This document shows, in pieces, positions 23,947-37,921 of a DNA stretch of 64,000 nt. The first letter of the stretch is position 1. Every line of letters begins with the position of its first letter. Source of the DNA: Rhynchonema sp. JSB1_4. Taxonomy: Eukaryota > Nematoda > Chromadorea > Monhysterida > Xyalidae. The stretch spans positions 18,323 through 82,322 of the forward strand of contig JASAMV010000726.1 of the NCBI GenBank assembly GCA_030248065.1, written 5' to 3'. The translations under genes and the position numbers were made by a program. The notes beneath the pieces are model-generated. The model was not told the origin of the DNA. It worked only from the letters and a program-made list of their open reading frames with translations, and made no database searches.

Positions 23947-24442
23947 CTCATGACGCTCATGGGTTAGCGCAGAATGTAGGTTAAGATGCACTGTTGGATG
24001 ATGGTGGCTCGAAACACGACTACCGGAGAAGTTCGATTAAGCTACTAGAGGGTTATTCATGGGACGTCTCTTTTGAAATTTTGAAGCAAAAAAAATTATT
24101 GCAGTGTGCCTATTGGAAAAACTCATAAACAAGTTTCCCAAACAAACAAGTCACGGCTCACCTTCCCAGTTCCCAACGTGGGTTTAATTGGGACCATTGT
24201 GCAGAATGAAAAAAAAACATTCCACGGCAGCTTTGGTTCCGCAAGTGAATGATTTTGTTTCTTTTGAGTAATATAAGTATTGTTATCATAGAGGCATTTT
24301 ATCATATTTTTGATATCACATGATTACGTCAACACAAGTCGTCAACCTAGGTGGTCAACTGAAGCAGCCATATAAATGAGCGCGAGAAATACGCATGCGA
24401 TACGGTATCAGTTGTTAGTTGATGATGACGACATTTGTATGA

Positions 24443-24498
24443 TAACGGGGAGCGCATGTACATTCCAAAATTTTGGAATGTACTTGCGCTCCCCGTTA
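24443..24498. repeat. 56-bp near-perfect palindrome
   Basis: TAACGGGGAGCGCATGTACA is followed without spacer by its inverse with one mismatch. A half copy (TAACGGGGAGCGCATGTATA) is at about 38158-38188. Confidence 0.85.
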
Positions 24499-25361
24499 TT
24501 ATTCAACATCGTCTGCTGCCAACAAGCAAACTCACCCATTGCTTAGACCTTATGGTAAGCCCATGCTTATACGTAAGCAGTGCGAAACAGACCAACACTA
24601 CTGCACTCAGTACATTACACTGCAGCTCACGCATAAATCTTAAACAAAACGTTGCAGAATGCTATCTAGCTGACGATGACTGTCAAACTTGTTCTCCCAA
24701 AAAGCCGCTAAGGCTAAATTGGCAAACTAGTTTTAAATCTGCCTCACTGGGAGCTATTCGTTCGGAGGGGGAGAGCTTCATCGAGCTTCTACGGTAAACT
24801 TATCCAGAATGCTTTCAGCAGGTTCTCACCTGCAGAAAACAAGTTTTCAGCAGTCCGGTAGGAAAAAATCATCCTTGAACGAAAAAAAAAACATTTAAAA
24901 AGTTAAAGCAAAGTTGGTCGATGAGAAAATTTAGCAGTTCCAACCCTGTTTCCGGCAGGTAGTGCTGCAAAAGCCAACAACAACAAAGTTGCATTGAACT
25001 GATTGAATTGAATGTCTTTAACTAATGTCGCAAACGCTCGATCCAAGCATGAGGAAAAAAGTATGCCCACGTGGGACGTGGGGGTTGTAATTGATTCTTC
25101 AGACATCAGACTGTTGTAGCAGTAGCATGCACGGTTGTTATTTACCCACAGTTTTTGCACGCGTGGCTGCTTGCAAATGAGTCTCCTTCAAGCTCAGTCC
25201 CAAATGACGTTTCTATGTAGCTTTATGAGATGAAGCCCGCTCCCGCTTTGCGACTAATCAAATCTACAGTATTCATACAGTTGACAGATCTCAAACACGC
25301 GATTGTCCAGAAAGCGCAAAAGAGCAGGACCCACAAAATGTGTCTGCTGGTCGCCCACTAG

Positions 25362-26094
25362 CAGGGTTGGATTAAAAAAAACAAGTAAAATTTTTTTTTA
25401 AAAAGTTGTCCACTTTTTTTATTTTAAAATTTAAAAACGTAAGTCCACTTTTTTCTTATTTTTTCACTTTTTTCGTTATTTTCCGACTTTTTTAAGGTAA
25501 AAAGGCATGTTTTCATGTGCTTTATTACTCATGATTCTCAAAAAATTGCCTGCGGCGCTTATATTTCAGTTTGAAATGGTGTTGTGATGGACTCATACAG
25601 TTCCCAGACATCCCCATCATACAGCTGCATGTATAATATAGGACACCCCATACCATATACTGTACAGTTATTGAACGTGTCGTAAGCTATCGACAGACTC
25701 CACGTTGCTCGCCTGTTTGCAGTGGTCGTGGATTAGTCATTTGCTGTTTTTGTGACACAAAATGAGCATGGTGTAAGTCTTTATCTCTGTTCAAATTTAT
25801 CCCCGAATTCACAAACAGAAGCCTGGTCTTCCCTCTGTCACATATACCCACAGAGTTACCTTCGAGGTGCTCAAAGTCATGACCAAAGGGTGATCGACGT
25901 AAACATGCAAGTCAGTGAAAAAGTTCTCTTTAGTGTCCCTCAAAACATACGTAACTAACATGATTTCAGAAATTTCATTCTTCAAGAAACCAATTTTTTG
26001 GGGGCCCGGAATAAAAAAGTGATTTAAAAAAAAATTTTTTAATGTTTTTTTTTAAAAAAGTTCGATAATAAAAAAAATTTTTAATCTAACCCTG
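25362..26094. mobile_element. 733-bp hAT-type element, CAGGGTTGGATT ends
   Basis: The ends CAGGGTTGGATTAAAAAA and TTTTTAATCTAACCCTG are inverted repeats. CCCACTAG flanks both (25354-25361 and 26095-26102). Subterminal tracts are A/T homopolymers. No transposase is seen. A truncated relative is at 48311. Confidence 0.93.
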
Positions 26095-26138
26095 CCCACT
26101 AGACACGTTTCGATGCCTGCCGAGATGTCGGACCATTA

Positions 26139-26442
26139 AGGCTGCGATTAGATAAATGCGGAACGGAAAATCTCAGCATTCCGCAATCCGCGTTTATCTG
26201 CTCACCTTTGCAGAATTTTAAATTTCTGCAAGTAAATTTATGCTTTTGGTCAAACATCTCAGTCGCTGCTTGCGACACGTAACACTTGAAGTCAGCACGT
26301 TGGAGGTTGTGATCGTCACCAAAGCACGCACCATTCCGCAAAGATGAGCAAACAAACGCGGAATGCGGAATGCTGAAATTTACCATTCCCGCATTTATCT
26401 GCTCACCAATTTCCGCATTCCGCTTATATCTAATCGCAGCCT
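26139..26442. mobile_element. 304-bp MITE with TA duplication
   Basis: The termini AGGCTGCGATTAGAT and ATCTAATCGCAGCCT are inverted and flanked by TA (26137-26138, 26443-26444). GCGGAAT and ATTCCGC blocks repeat through the inside. It begins about 40 bp after the previous element. Confidence 0.88.
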
Positions 26443-27406
26443 TAGATTTTTAGCTTGCAGAGCATCAGAGGTTAATCTCGTCGAGATAATAATAAACTAG
26501 CAACTTAATCAAAGCAATGACATTTACGCAGCGCGGCTCGTGAGCCAAAATCAACGTTGTCAAATGACGTCAAAAGAGCCACACGCACATTACTACTTAC
26601 AGATATTGGGCTGATACTTTATGGCTGTTGTAAAATCGGTGGAATTCACAAACGGATGATCCAGCACCCTAGTCAATGACTTTGTCAAGTTCACACATTT
26701 GTTCCAGGCTGTGGATGGACACAAAAATACAATTAATGGTTCTCAAACAGCATGTTCACGTTTGGGTTCAACAACAACTGGAGGGTGATGAACAACATTT
26801 GAGCACAGAAAGATAGAATGGAACAGAATAAGCAGATCACAGCGGGTGCTACACCATCCGTCGGCTGAAGCGGGTCAAAACAGTGGACAGCCAGAACACT
26901 CGGCACAGTTCACATCCTGTAAATGGCTACAGTTTCAAAATCGTCACTCTTTTATTCAAGCTAGTAGCAGGTGGCATCAAAAAATTATTTATGGTCTCAA
27001 AAAAAGCCAAAAGGTAGCCAGCAACCAAGTCAGAAAATCATGCGGCATACATAGGTCGCATAGTCTCGCATGTTTTTCGCATGATTCGGCACTTAAGGAT
27101 ATATCATGTCGCATGAATGTCGCAAGAATTCCGCATATTTCATGCGAAAAACAGCCAAGGGATGCAACCGGAACTACTGTATGTACATACGTAGGTGGCT
27201 ACAGTAAGGTCAAGGAATGTAGACGCTGTCCATTTGTTATCGTGCCCTGCAGCAGTGTTCAAATTCATTTTTTCTCAGTTATGAAAGTTATTTTTTTCAA
27301 ACTGGCAGTGCGTGATTTATGAATTTTGGCAATCGCCCCAACTGAACATTTCACGGACCTGATCTCAGACTTGCATTCCAGATTTTTTCACTCACACCCG
27401 CTAACC

Positions 27407-27865
<459 letters not shown>

Positions 27866-28496
27866 AAAATATAGCATCTACACACAGCCCGGCACTGAGA
27901 AGTCTTGATATTTACGTACATACGGCTTCCCAACGGTAAAGTCATTTTCTGTTCTCAGAACACAGTGATTGATACCGTATCTTGGCCACCCCACCGTTAA
28001 TAGCTCCCTCAGATACAACAATCGGGAGCTAAACAAACAAGGCGATGCCTGGAATGTTCCAGAATTTAGAATATATTCTTGTGGGTAAAAACAACCGCAT
28101 TGTTGAACCCTAACGCGTGTGTTTGTGCTGATGCAATGAATGAGAAAATACATGGGAAATGACTGTATTATTGTGTATTACATTGCAGACAAGTATTTGG
28201 AGCTTGATGATTTAAAAGCAATTGTTTTCTCATTTTTGCAGAACGAGATAAGAGTGGTTACTGGTTACGCCGAGTGGCGGAAAACATGTGAAAATGGCGT
28301 TCCAGTACTTTGTTCGTGCGCATTCAGGGATTTGTCGTACCCTTGACTTTCTTTCCAAGGGTGATGCACGATCACAGCGGTTTACACTATACTGGCCATA
28401 ATCCAGTGACGGGTTTCGAGGAGCGCATTTCCGTTTGCGTTGCTGCGCTCTGGGGTGAGAGATGCCGGCGTTTGATAGCAATGTGACATCACTATC

Positions 28497-28640
28497 AAAA
28501 ATGTGGTCAAATCAAGTCGTATCAAAATCACATGCATTTCTCGCGCTCATTTGGGGTCTCATGTGTTATTGTGGCATGGTACTGTCGTCAAATCAAGCAA
28601 TAAGTTTTTGCTTGATTTGACGACAGTGCTATTAGCCGAG
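28497..28640. repeat. Palindromic MITE family H with perfect 20-bp hairpin
   Basis: ACTGTCGTCAAATCAAGCAA (28581-28600) is exactly inverted at 28608-28627 with a 7-nt loop. Upstream, GGTCAAATCAAG and a CGCTCATTTGGGGTCTCATG core match the copy at 5258-5378. Confidence 0.8.
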
Positions 28641-29315
28641 ATAGGGCGGAGCCCGTTTTGTGATGACTTGCTGTGGTGGTGTCACACGCGCAGAGTTCGA
28701 CACGAAAAAAAGCTCGGCTGCGGCGGCAGTGAGCTACATACAGCAGCAGACAACCGACACGACTTGGCATTAATAACTGACTGACCTTTGCGGAGCATTA
28801 TTGGCACGAACATCGGAGAAGCTCGTAAAAAAGAAGAAACACACACAGACTGCATCATTATAAATTAAATATCAAATTAGTAGCAATTATTAATTAAAAT
28901 TAAATTAATTTGGCCAGAGCCCGTCGTTTTAAAACGAGAATTTATGACAGTAGCAGTGGAGGTTGATTAATATAGCTGCCTGTAAGATATGTACTGTATG
29001 TAGGCTTCATCAGACTATCGTCTAACAACGCACGTTTTTTGAATTCCGAGCTGGTTGCTTGAAACCAATTTCACAATAGGGCTGCGACACCATACCATCA
29101 TCGCGCAGAACAAGTGCACCATCACCTGCATTAACAGTATAAATCTTGAAAATAAATGCAGCAAGAAGAATCATGACAATTGAATTAATTTAGAGCAAAA
29201 AATGGACATAACCGAACAACTGGAGCTGCGCCAGCCAGACATGTGGGCGGGAGGAGGGGCTGTTGAAACGTTGTGAGGACAAACAGATTGTGCTGTGTTT
29301 CTAACAAGGGGTGTC

Positions 29316-29543
29316 ATTGTGAACTCTGAACCGCCACACCAAACGTATGCTCCCGGAAGGACTCGAACCTCCGACCTCCCAGCCACCAGGCCTGGATAGC
29401 CAGTTGCTCTACCAACTGAGCTACGGGAACGCGGTCTGGCTGCGGCTCAAAGTTGCACTTATACCCATGCAACCGTGCAGACACACACTGCTTTGCACGC
29501 CACACGCTACACGTTGCGCTGGCTAGCAGACTTCCAGTCCACA
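29316..29543 (-). repeat. 228-bp repeat with tRNA-like sequence, copy 1
   Basis: On the minus strand, about 29350-29431 reads as a tRNA-like module: acceptor arms GTTCCCG/CGGGAGC pair fully, the D arm TAGCTCAGTTGGTAGAGC is an intact box A, and GGTTCGAGTCC is an intact box B. The anticodon region is about 10 nt too long and does not form a 5-bp stem with a 7-nt loop, so it is a tRNA-derived repeat or pseudogene, not a clear tRNA gene. An apparently identical 228-bp copy is at 29851-30078. Confidence 0.75.
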
Positions 29544-29850
29544 CATCCTCCCATTCACGGAAGGTTTGACCTCAAACCTGCGGGTTTCCACCCGTCTTTT
29601 CTCCGAACCAGCGCTCTCGGTCGTGTCCCATCACGCAGGCACTTGCGACCCAACCCTGAATACGGCAGGATTGTCGCTGCGCACTTCCCTTTCCACAGGC
29701 AAGCACTCGCGGGCTTTGACCCACAAGGGGCTAACCGCTCGCACCTCGTGTCCCACACGATAGCGCCACCTCCCTCTTTCAGAAGGTCTGACCCCAGACC
29801 GGCTCCTTGGCCGTGACTGCGGGTTGGTTCATCTCAACTTGGGCTCACCA

Positions 29851-30078
29851 ATTGTGAACTCTGAACCGCCACACCAAACGTATGCTCCCGGAAGGACTCG
29901 AACCTCCGACCTCCCAGCCACCAGGCCTGGATAGCCAGTTGCTCTACCAACTGAGCTACGGGAACGCGGTCTGGCTGCGGCTCAAAGTTGCACTTATACC
30001 CATGCAACCGTGCAGACACACACTGCTTTGCACGCCACACGCTACACGTTGCGCTGGCTAGCAGACTTCCAGTCCACA
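29851..30078 (-). repeat. 228-bp repeat with tRNA-like sequence, copy 2
   Basis: It is a direct repeat of 29316-29543, without visible differences, 535 bp away. The 307 bp between the two copies have no long frame. The arrangement could be a truncated tandem array, or two terminal repeats around a short interior as in miniature LTR elements; no target duplication was found to support the latter. Confidence 0.75.
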
Positions 30079-33000
30079 TCATACATAACCTGCTGAGAAA
30101 AAGGGAGGGTGCATAACGTTCCGACATGCATGAATATAGATGTTGCATTGCGGTGAAATTGACGAACGTGTGGTGTTTCTGATTGAGTGGTCGTTTTTCG
30201 TCAGTAGTTTTGCTTTATCCTGATGAGCTGTGTGAATTACTTCGCGATACCACGGTTTTGTCAATCTTTCACAAGTGCTTCGATGAAGTTGGCCGCACAT
30301 GGAGCCCGGGGACTCTAATCTAAACAGTTTCTGCACAGAGCCCTCTATTTTTAAAAGCTTTCGGCAAATAAGCAGGGACTAACATGTTTGGCATTCCTAC
30401 TTTCCTTATTGAATAACAGCAACATTTTCGTCGTCCCACTGGGAGCAACTATAGGCAACACAGTAAGTCGAGAGAGAAAATGTGGTAAAAATAGAGTCTA
30501 TACCAACATTCTGTACGACACAAAAACATGATGCAATAATGTTAAATGCACCATGTTCGAAAAGTACAGAACTTTTACATGGTCGGGGCTGTATTCCGAA
30601 GATATGGTTCGAATAATGCTCAAGACTCCATTTTGGGAATTTTCCAATATTCAAAATCCGATTTTCCACCCACTGCCGAATAGAGCCCCATGGCTGTAAC
30701 CGGAAAACTCCGATAACAATCACTCAATTCCACCAGGCATGTGCAACGTTTCAGAAGCTCGCTCGCATGAATGAATCACTGCTTGTGAATGTAAACGAAT
30801 ATTAATGACAAACATTTAAACCCGGAAGAAATCGAGCATTCCTAAATGATTTTTTAAAGCGATGCAAATAAAGATTTATCTGTGACTTCTTCGCTACGAT
30901 GTCGGAAGTTCAGTTTATATTTGATGCCAAGTTGAATGTACGTAACACGGAAATATACTGCGGAAATGATGATCACTCACTGCACATTCCTTTGTCGTGC
31001 GTGGGAAAATGCACCATCTCACCCCAGACTGCATAGAATCTGGGCGGTCCGCCCAGATAAACCGCTTATCAGACATTTGTTGATTTGTAGGTTTTTTTAT
31101 AAATATAATTATATGATGTGGGTGGAAATGCCCAGGGTTGCTCTCGACAGCACAAACGGATACGACTGTTTCGTGAGGAGGAGGTCCTTTTTTCTGCTGA
31201 ACTTCATTCATAAATGGCTCACTTTATGTTATTCGTCCAACCGTGTGCATGTACTGAATGTAATGTTCTCATTCTCACTGAGAGGACTCTGTGTGCTTTC
31301 ACACACGTCGAGGCATTAAATAAATAATAATATAATATAGTGACTATATGTATATGGCACAAACGTGTACTTATGCGCGAATAAGCGGAAAAAAACAAAC
31401 GCCTGTTTCGATGTCACATCATATTTTTTCCCTTTTGAAACACAAACACAAAATACACATATACTACCGTAACCTTTCAGCAGTGTTTATCACATTGACA
31501 GCAACCTTTGTTTTACATGATGCAAAGCAACGAAACAATATAATATATAGTTGTCTGTGCTGGGAATTAAGAATGCAGCCATCAGAGAATTAGAACAGTC
31601 AAACACAAAGCCATGCTTTTCACACCAAAACTCTCACTGTAAAACATCAGCCCACTGGAATGCTTGTGCGCCGCCCACAACCAGTGCGCAAATTGGCTTG
31701 GCACATGTTTCCCTGATAAACGAATACGTCATAGCATTTCATGTCAAATATGCTCCCAAACACGACAATACGAATTTTAAACTACAGTAACCGTAACCCA
31801 AAACATTTACTTACGCATTAAGCTCGAGCTAGAACTTGGTGGCAAATGAGCCCTCCGACATAAAAAAAGAAAAAAAATCAGAGCCCTGGGGTTTATGTTT
31901 CCACCTTAGAGCGCGCGGGTTGAAATAGAAAATTGGGCGCTTTCAAGCTCGTAGCCCAGGACCTTTCAGGCGAGCGTTTAGACATTCTTGGACGATATCT
32001 CAAACGTAATATTACAATAATCCTTAGCAGAACTACGTATATATGTAGTAAAACAACCGAAAAACAAAGCACAAGTACCGGAGAATGCCAATATAAGCCC
32101 CTTGTATGAGATACGAGTCTTATCGACCGATTTACCACACAGGTTTTTATTAACACCGACGTTTCGAGCCTAAATTAGAGTTCTTTGTACCATGTAGGCT
32201 TATTTGGGACAACTTCGGATTTGAGATTTCAGAAAAATTAATTTCCCAAATATGCCCTCATGAAACATTGCTGAAAATGCCTATGGATGGGGTGTATGGT
32301 TTTGTCGCAAACGCACTGATTTGAATTACATATTTACGCAAGTCCAGGATGGCTTAAAAGGTTGATATTTTAGCGGATCCGGTTAAAAAACAGATCCAAT
32401 TTGAGGCCGCGGTTGCTTCAAGTGGAAAATTTTCCACCTAGAGCCCCGATCCCGACGGTACTATTCGGGGATGGGGGGCTTTAAGTTGAAAACACCGGAA
32501 AGAGTAATCGAAGAGACAATTTGGTGTTAGAGACGCAAACGCAACACATCTTTGGGTTCTAGCTTAGTGCGCGTGATAACAATCAAGAAGCGAAAATGGA
32601 CTTGTACTACTACGTTCGCTTAATTATGTACCTGTAGCAGGTGATCCCATTGGTGTGCTGACCTTCTATAGTTTCGCTCATAATTGTTAACTATACCTAC
32701 CCACTCGTATACATACAACAGGTCCTATGATGCCCGCAGGGCTCCTTTTGTACTATCGGACCGGGCTGTGTTATCGGCGATGTATGTATGTATTTATAGC
32801 TTTCAGTAATACTTGGCATGCCGAAATAGTCACAATTGCGGCTGTGCTGACATTCACAAGAGACTTTAGGACGCAAATAGTGTTATTGTTTTCAAAAAGA
32901 AATTCCATGAGAGGCCTGGAGTTTTCACAGAAACTACCAATGAATAATAGCCTTGGAGGGTTCCCGAACAAAATCATGCCGACAATACATATCGGCTCCA

Positions 33001-33186
33001 GGGTTGGTCAAGACCCTTCGGAGATTGTTAGGTCGCTTAAAAAACTGTGGCAATCAAATAGGACATATTGCTACAACGGGGTTATGGCACGCATTACACA
33101 TCAGATCAAAGTGGGATGCACAGTTTCGACCGTCCGTCCGTCTGGTGCGCACTGTGGCTGTTCATCACGCGCTGTCACCACCAAGT
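30079..33186. other. Long interval with no recognised feature
   Basis: About 3.1 kb with short random frames only. I see no splice-bounded exon with family resemblance, no inverted termini and no RNA gene. A GGGGCTCTATTCGG phrase (inverse near 30674) recalls other repeats but has no boundaries. Confidence 0.5.
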
Positions 33187-33190
33187 TTAA

Positions 33191-34929
33191 AGGGTCTCCG
33201 CCATTATTCGACCAAAACCAATCTCAATGAAACTTGTCACGGTGACTGGATTTGGTCCAAAACACTCACGGCTAAGAAAATTTTTTCCCATATCAGCTCC
33301 CTGTCTGAGCCCGAAGGGCTGAAACGTAATAAATTTTGACCCTACCAACGCACCATCAGAATAAAATACTGATCTGTTTCGCATGTTCTTAATGTGCCGT
33401 TTGATCACAAATGTTTCATAAACGCCTTTGCTCTAATTTAAAATTATATTCACTTTTTTGGCACTACCACAGCTCGCGCTACTTTGCCAAAACCACGCAA
33501 ATTTTATAAAAAAAAATTTCCGTTGTATTTTTGGGCCACATAGACAGCACACAGAGCTTTACTATAAAATAGGTAACAAAGCCCATTTATCACGCTATTC
33601 AAGCGATCAAAGACCAATTTCCCATCGCTGATAAGTTTCGACAAAAGTTCGCTCAACTGTTGCGAGCCTCAACTTTTTGGCCCTTTTCTGGGGACCTCAA
33701 GCACACTTCTATGTCATAATTTCCTATTTTAATAATGATGTACCAAGGTGATATATGGCACGCCAGATAGTAAAAATATAATTGTTGTTAATTATGTGCA
33801 AAGCTATGTTGGTTCATCCGCATACTTGGCGGTACGAGCAACAAATGAATTTTACACAAAATTCATAATTTTAGCTAATTTCGCTTCCGTCACATTTATA
33901 GCCTACCCACAGTTGTGATGGAAGTGTGGTATTTACTGTCCGATGAAGCCACAACGTTATTGTTGTTTATCGATCAAAATCCAAAATTCTCGCTCTAACG
34001 TATCTTGAGAAAAACCGTGTTCATTGAGGTACATGCGTTGGGCTTGGAACTACAACCGGGCTTGTAACCGGACAAGCGTCTACGGTGCCTTCATTTGAAC
34101 GACTTTCTGCCCAAGATATATTAGAGCTAGAATGTTGGATTTTGATCGATTAACAACAATAACGTTGGGGCTTCATCGGACAGCAAATGCCACAATTCCA
34201 TCACAACAGTAGGTAGGCTAAAAATGTGACGGAAGCGAAAATATGTTAATATGGTGGATTTTGTGTAAAATTCATTTCTTGCTCGTACCTCCAAGTATGC
34301 AGATGAATCAACATAGTTTTGCACAAAATTAACAACAATTAGATTTTTACTATCTGGCGTGCCATATATCACCTTGGTACATCGTTATTAAAATAGGAAA
34401 TTATGACATAGAAGTGTGCTTGGGGTCCCCAGAAAAGGGCCAAAAAGTTGAGGCTCACAAAAGTTTAGCGAACTTTTGTCGAAAGTTATCAACGATGGGA
34501 AATTGGTCTTTGATCGCTTGAATAGCGTGATAAATGGGCTTTGTTACCTATTTTATACTAAAGCTCTGTGTGCTGCCTATGTGCCCCAAAAATACAACAG
34601 AAAATTTTTTTCTAAAGTTAGCGTGGTTTTGGCAAAGTAGCTCGAGCTGTGGTAGTGCCAAAAAAGTGAATATAATTTTAGATTGGAGCCAAGGCGTTTA
34701 TGAAACATTTGTGATCAAACGGTACATTAAGAACATGCGAAACAGATCGGTATTTTATTCTGATGGTGCGGTGGTAGGGTCAAAATTTTTTACGTTTCAG
34801 CCCTTCGGGCTCAGACAGGGAGCTAATACGGGAAAAAATTTTTTTGGCCGTGAGTTTTGGACCAAACCCAGTCACCGTGCCAAGTTTCATTGAGATTGGT
34901 TTTGTTCGAATATATATGGCGGAGACCCT
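33191..34929. mobile_element. 1.74-kb foldback element, arms about 830 bp
   Basis: The left arm (33191 to about 34020) and right arm (about 34110 to 34929) are inverted copies, roughly 90-95% alike by eye, joined by a spacer of less than 100 bp. The ends are AGGGTCTCCGCC and its inverse, flanked by TTAA at 33187-33190 and 34930-34933. TTAA would suit piggyBac-type insertion, but TA with AAAGGG ends would equally fit a Tc1/mariner type. No transposase is visible. Confidence 0.88.
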
Positions 34930-35059
34930 TTAACCATGGGCCTGCCTAAACCACAGTGACGCTCAAACAAAATGTTTCAGAGGCTGTTTGGCATGCGCTG
35001 TGGATGATGACTACGCCTGAAATCTTTTCGCTTTTCGCGTATGTCTGAATGCGGCAGTA

Positions 35060-35358
35060 GAGGCAGTCTACGGGAGGCTGTCACTCAGCACCCGAATACC
35101 GTAACCCACCGTAATATCGATCTGCAAGGATCGTGTCGAGTCGAGACCAGTTTGTTTTTATCTATGTTTTGCGTGTTAGCGCCAACACCAAACAACATTT
35201 CGAAGTTATGGTGATCGACGCGCACGATGACAATTTCAAGCTTGCTGCCGCTAATACATGTGTGCAGCGATCAGCATGGGTCTCGCAACGATCTCGCTTG
35301 CGGTGGGTTACGGTATTCGTGGGGTGAGTGACAAACCCCCCGCAGGCAGACTGTCTTT
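35060..35358. repeat. MITE family K, copy 1
   Basis: The ends read AGGCAGTCTACGGGAGGCTG and, inverted, GCAGGCAGACTGTCTTT, with a CCGAATACCGTAACCCACCG subterminal block repeated inverted at the other end. It matches 54598-54887 in the opposite orientation. Confidence 0.75.
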
Positions 35359-36481
35359 ATGTCCAATCGACTCAGTTTTAGAACCCTTGATTTGCACGTG
35401 ATTTGCTTGCTGTTCTTTTCCGAGGTGATTAGATAAGCGAGGAATGCGTGATGTAAAAAACATATAAACACCTGAGTTTTCCCGTTGATCTAATTACAGC
35501 CCATATCAGTGTATCAACCGCGGATTCCGCACATCAAGTTCTTATGGTGTACCCTTGATCTCACCCATGCTTTATGGCCTGTTCCATGTCGTGCGCTATA
35601 GTAATGTATATTATCTAGAACAGAAGAATGCCAATTGAGTCCCTTGATGGCTTATTAGGGACACACTCCTAATTTGAGATGTCAGAAAAAATAGTTCCCC
35701 AAATGAGCAGTATGCATTAAACATCATTGACCATGGGCCCGGGCTCATTCAAAAATTTTTCCGGAAACTGATACCAATGGAGAGGATATATTTAGCATTG
35801 TCAGCAGTGTGCAGATTGCTTGGCAACGCCAGCTTCAGAGGCTAAGACAATGAGATCAACATGCCTGTGTTTAAAACGAGATTCATTATGCTCACGTGCA
35901 TACGTACTTAATGTCAGTAGCCGTTCTTTGCCTTTTTTTAAGAGCGCGGTGGTGATTGGATTTTTGAATTTTTTCTGTTCGAAGTGGAGTATCCATAGGT
36001 GCAATTGGAGATAACCGCCAATGAAAGCGGTTTCCATACCAAAAAAATTGAATGTGTATCCGAGCAATAGTATGCAACGGTTTTATTCGTTGGCAACACA
36101 TTGGGCAATACCCGCATAACTTGCCACTGTCAGTCAGTAAAGAATCACAGCAAAATCCAATCAAAGACAAAAGACTTTGTCACTCGAAGCTCAAATTTTT
36201 TGTTCCATTTGGCAAAAAATGTACATTTTTTGGTCAAATAATGTCGAGGCCTCAAAGGCTGGCAATTCAAAAAACCATCTGTTTGCTTTTTTTTTGAAAA
36301 ATAAATGCAAACACCTATTTCCATTCGGTACATGCGAACGTTACCACAATTCACATACGTATATGTACGTAGTATATTATGCAGCAGTGAACTTTGTTCG
36401 AAACAACACTGATAGAGAGCGCTTTTAGCGCATGAGTACTCGAATAAATGACAAAATTTGTCCGTTTCTGATAAAAAAATA

Positions 36482-37921
36482 TTATACTTCAAACTCAGTC
36501 TTCACATGTCTCAAGTAGTGGTCGAACGTGGACGCTTTATTGCAACCGTCAAAGTTGCACATGCAGCGAAACAGGTCGGAATGATTAGTCTCGTCACCAT
36601 TGTCCCTCTTTGCTACTGACGCATCAGAAGTCTCGTAACGCTGCAAATTACAAAGAAAATCTAGAGCATTATGCTTCGTGGTGATTAGCTGAATGATAGT
36701 GGAAAAATCCCGAACCTCAAACACACAAGTTGACAACATTTTGTAGATTTCACCGCTTTGACCGAACAGTTGATCGTACAGGTTCAGATCCTCGTTTTCT
36801 GAAAGAATAGGTTTAATGCGCTAAAGAACTGGTCCGAAGTTTCGCCCTCACTTCCGGCTTTGGCGATAACACCGATCGGGCCCAGTCTTTCTCAAAGCTT
36901 GACATCATGTTCATGGTATTCGAGGGCATTAATAGTCATTGCTTGCCATGAAAATTGTGGGATTTCAACCATCAGCAGAGCTATACTTGTACCTATGCCA
37001 TCACTACCCGATACCCACAAATGACACGTGTTGTAAAATAACGTATAAATTTATCGATTCTGGCACTGCCCCATTAAACCGAACCAGCTGTCAAGCCAAA
37101 CAGATGGGGTTTGGCCCTTTCACGTCCATGCGAAGTCACCACCTGCGCGTAAACGCAATACCGAAAACTTGAGTCCTGCTCAAGCACGACAACGCCTTCC
37201 TGCAATCACATTACAGCCCATTGGTGTTACACGTAAGGTATTTCGGCTAAGGGCTACCTTAGTTCAAGTGTGGAAAATGGAAATGAAAATATTTTCCAAG
37301 TTTTCCATTTCCTTTTTCCATTTCCATTTAGCAGTCAAATTTTGGTATTTGACAGTACATTTTCTGTACCACACAAATTTCGACCGCAGATTGGTCAACG
37401 TTTTCGCAAAAAATGTTTTCTTTCTTTTCCATTTTCCAGCATGCCCTCAGTCATCATGGAAAATGGAAATGGAAGACTTGGACAGAAGATATTTTCATGT
37501 CCATTCTCCACTAAGATCAAGGGAACCCTAGTTGTCTGGTGGTCAGATCGTCAACTCATAACAAGTGTCACCTAATGTTTCTGGTGTCCGGGGTGGTTTT
37601 GAGTTGGCGATCTTCTTTGACCACATAGCAGCCCGTGTTTCTATTGCGTTGTTCGTTAAACACTCTGAGATCGGATTGGTTTTAGTCCTACACCTGGTCA
37701 AAAAATCTTCACAAAATTGATGTGCTGCTGCAACGCAACTCGAATCTCGAAACACGGACATAGAAAAAATATGTATTTCGGGCTTCGGATCTAACCCTGA
37801 GAAAACGTAGAACTTTTCATGGTAAACCAACTTCTGTGGTCTTGTGGCAATACAGGCAATTCACCAAAGGCAGTGTTCCGCTCAGCAAGCTAACCGCGAC
37901 CAAAGCTGTCGTATACAACAT
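36482..37921 (-). CDS. Secreted Ly6/three-finger-like protein, copy B
   Basis: Paralogue of copy A with the same exon plan. Exon 1 (37921-37832, 90 nt as in copy A) encodes MLYTTALVAVSLLSG..., a signal peptide, then NCLYCHKTTE. Exon 2 (about 37790-37550) encodes a Cys-rich stretch with SSCVAAAHQFCEDFLTRC. Exon 3 (37199-37143) is 57 nt against 54 in copy A, frame unsettled. Exon 4 is 36798-36716 (NEDLNLYDQLFGQSGEIY). The last exon, 36640-36482, is 159 nt as in copy A and ends with DLFRCMCNFDGCN and a hydrophilic tail. Third-position differences dominate exon 4 and the last exon, which suggests both copies have been under protein-level selection. Ligand or receptor unknown. Confidence 0.72.

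Noticed and set aside
29350..29431. Functional tRNA gene
   Set aside because: The anticodon arm cannot form a 5-bp stem with a 7-nt loop, and the sequence sits in a repeated 228-bp unit.
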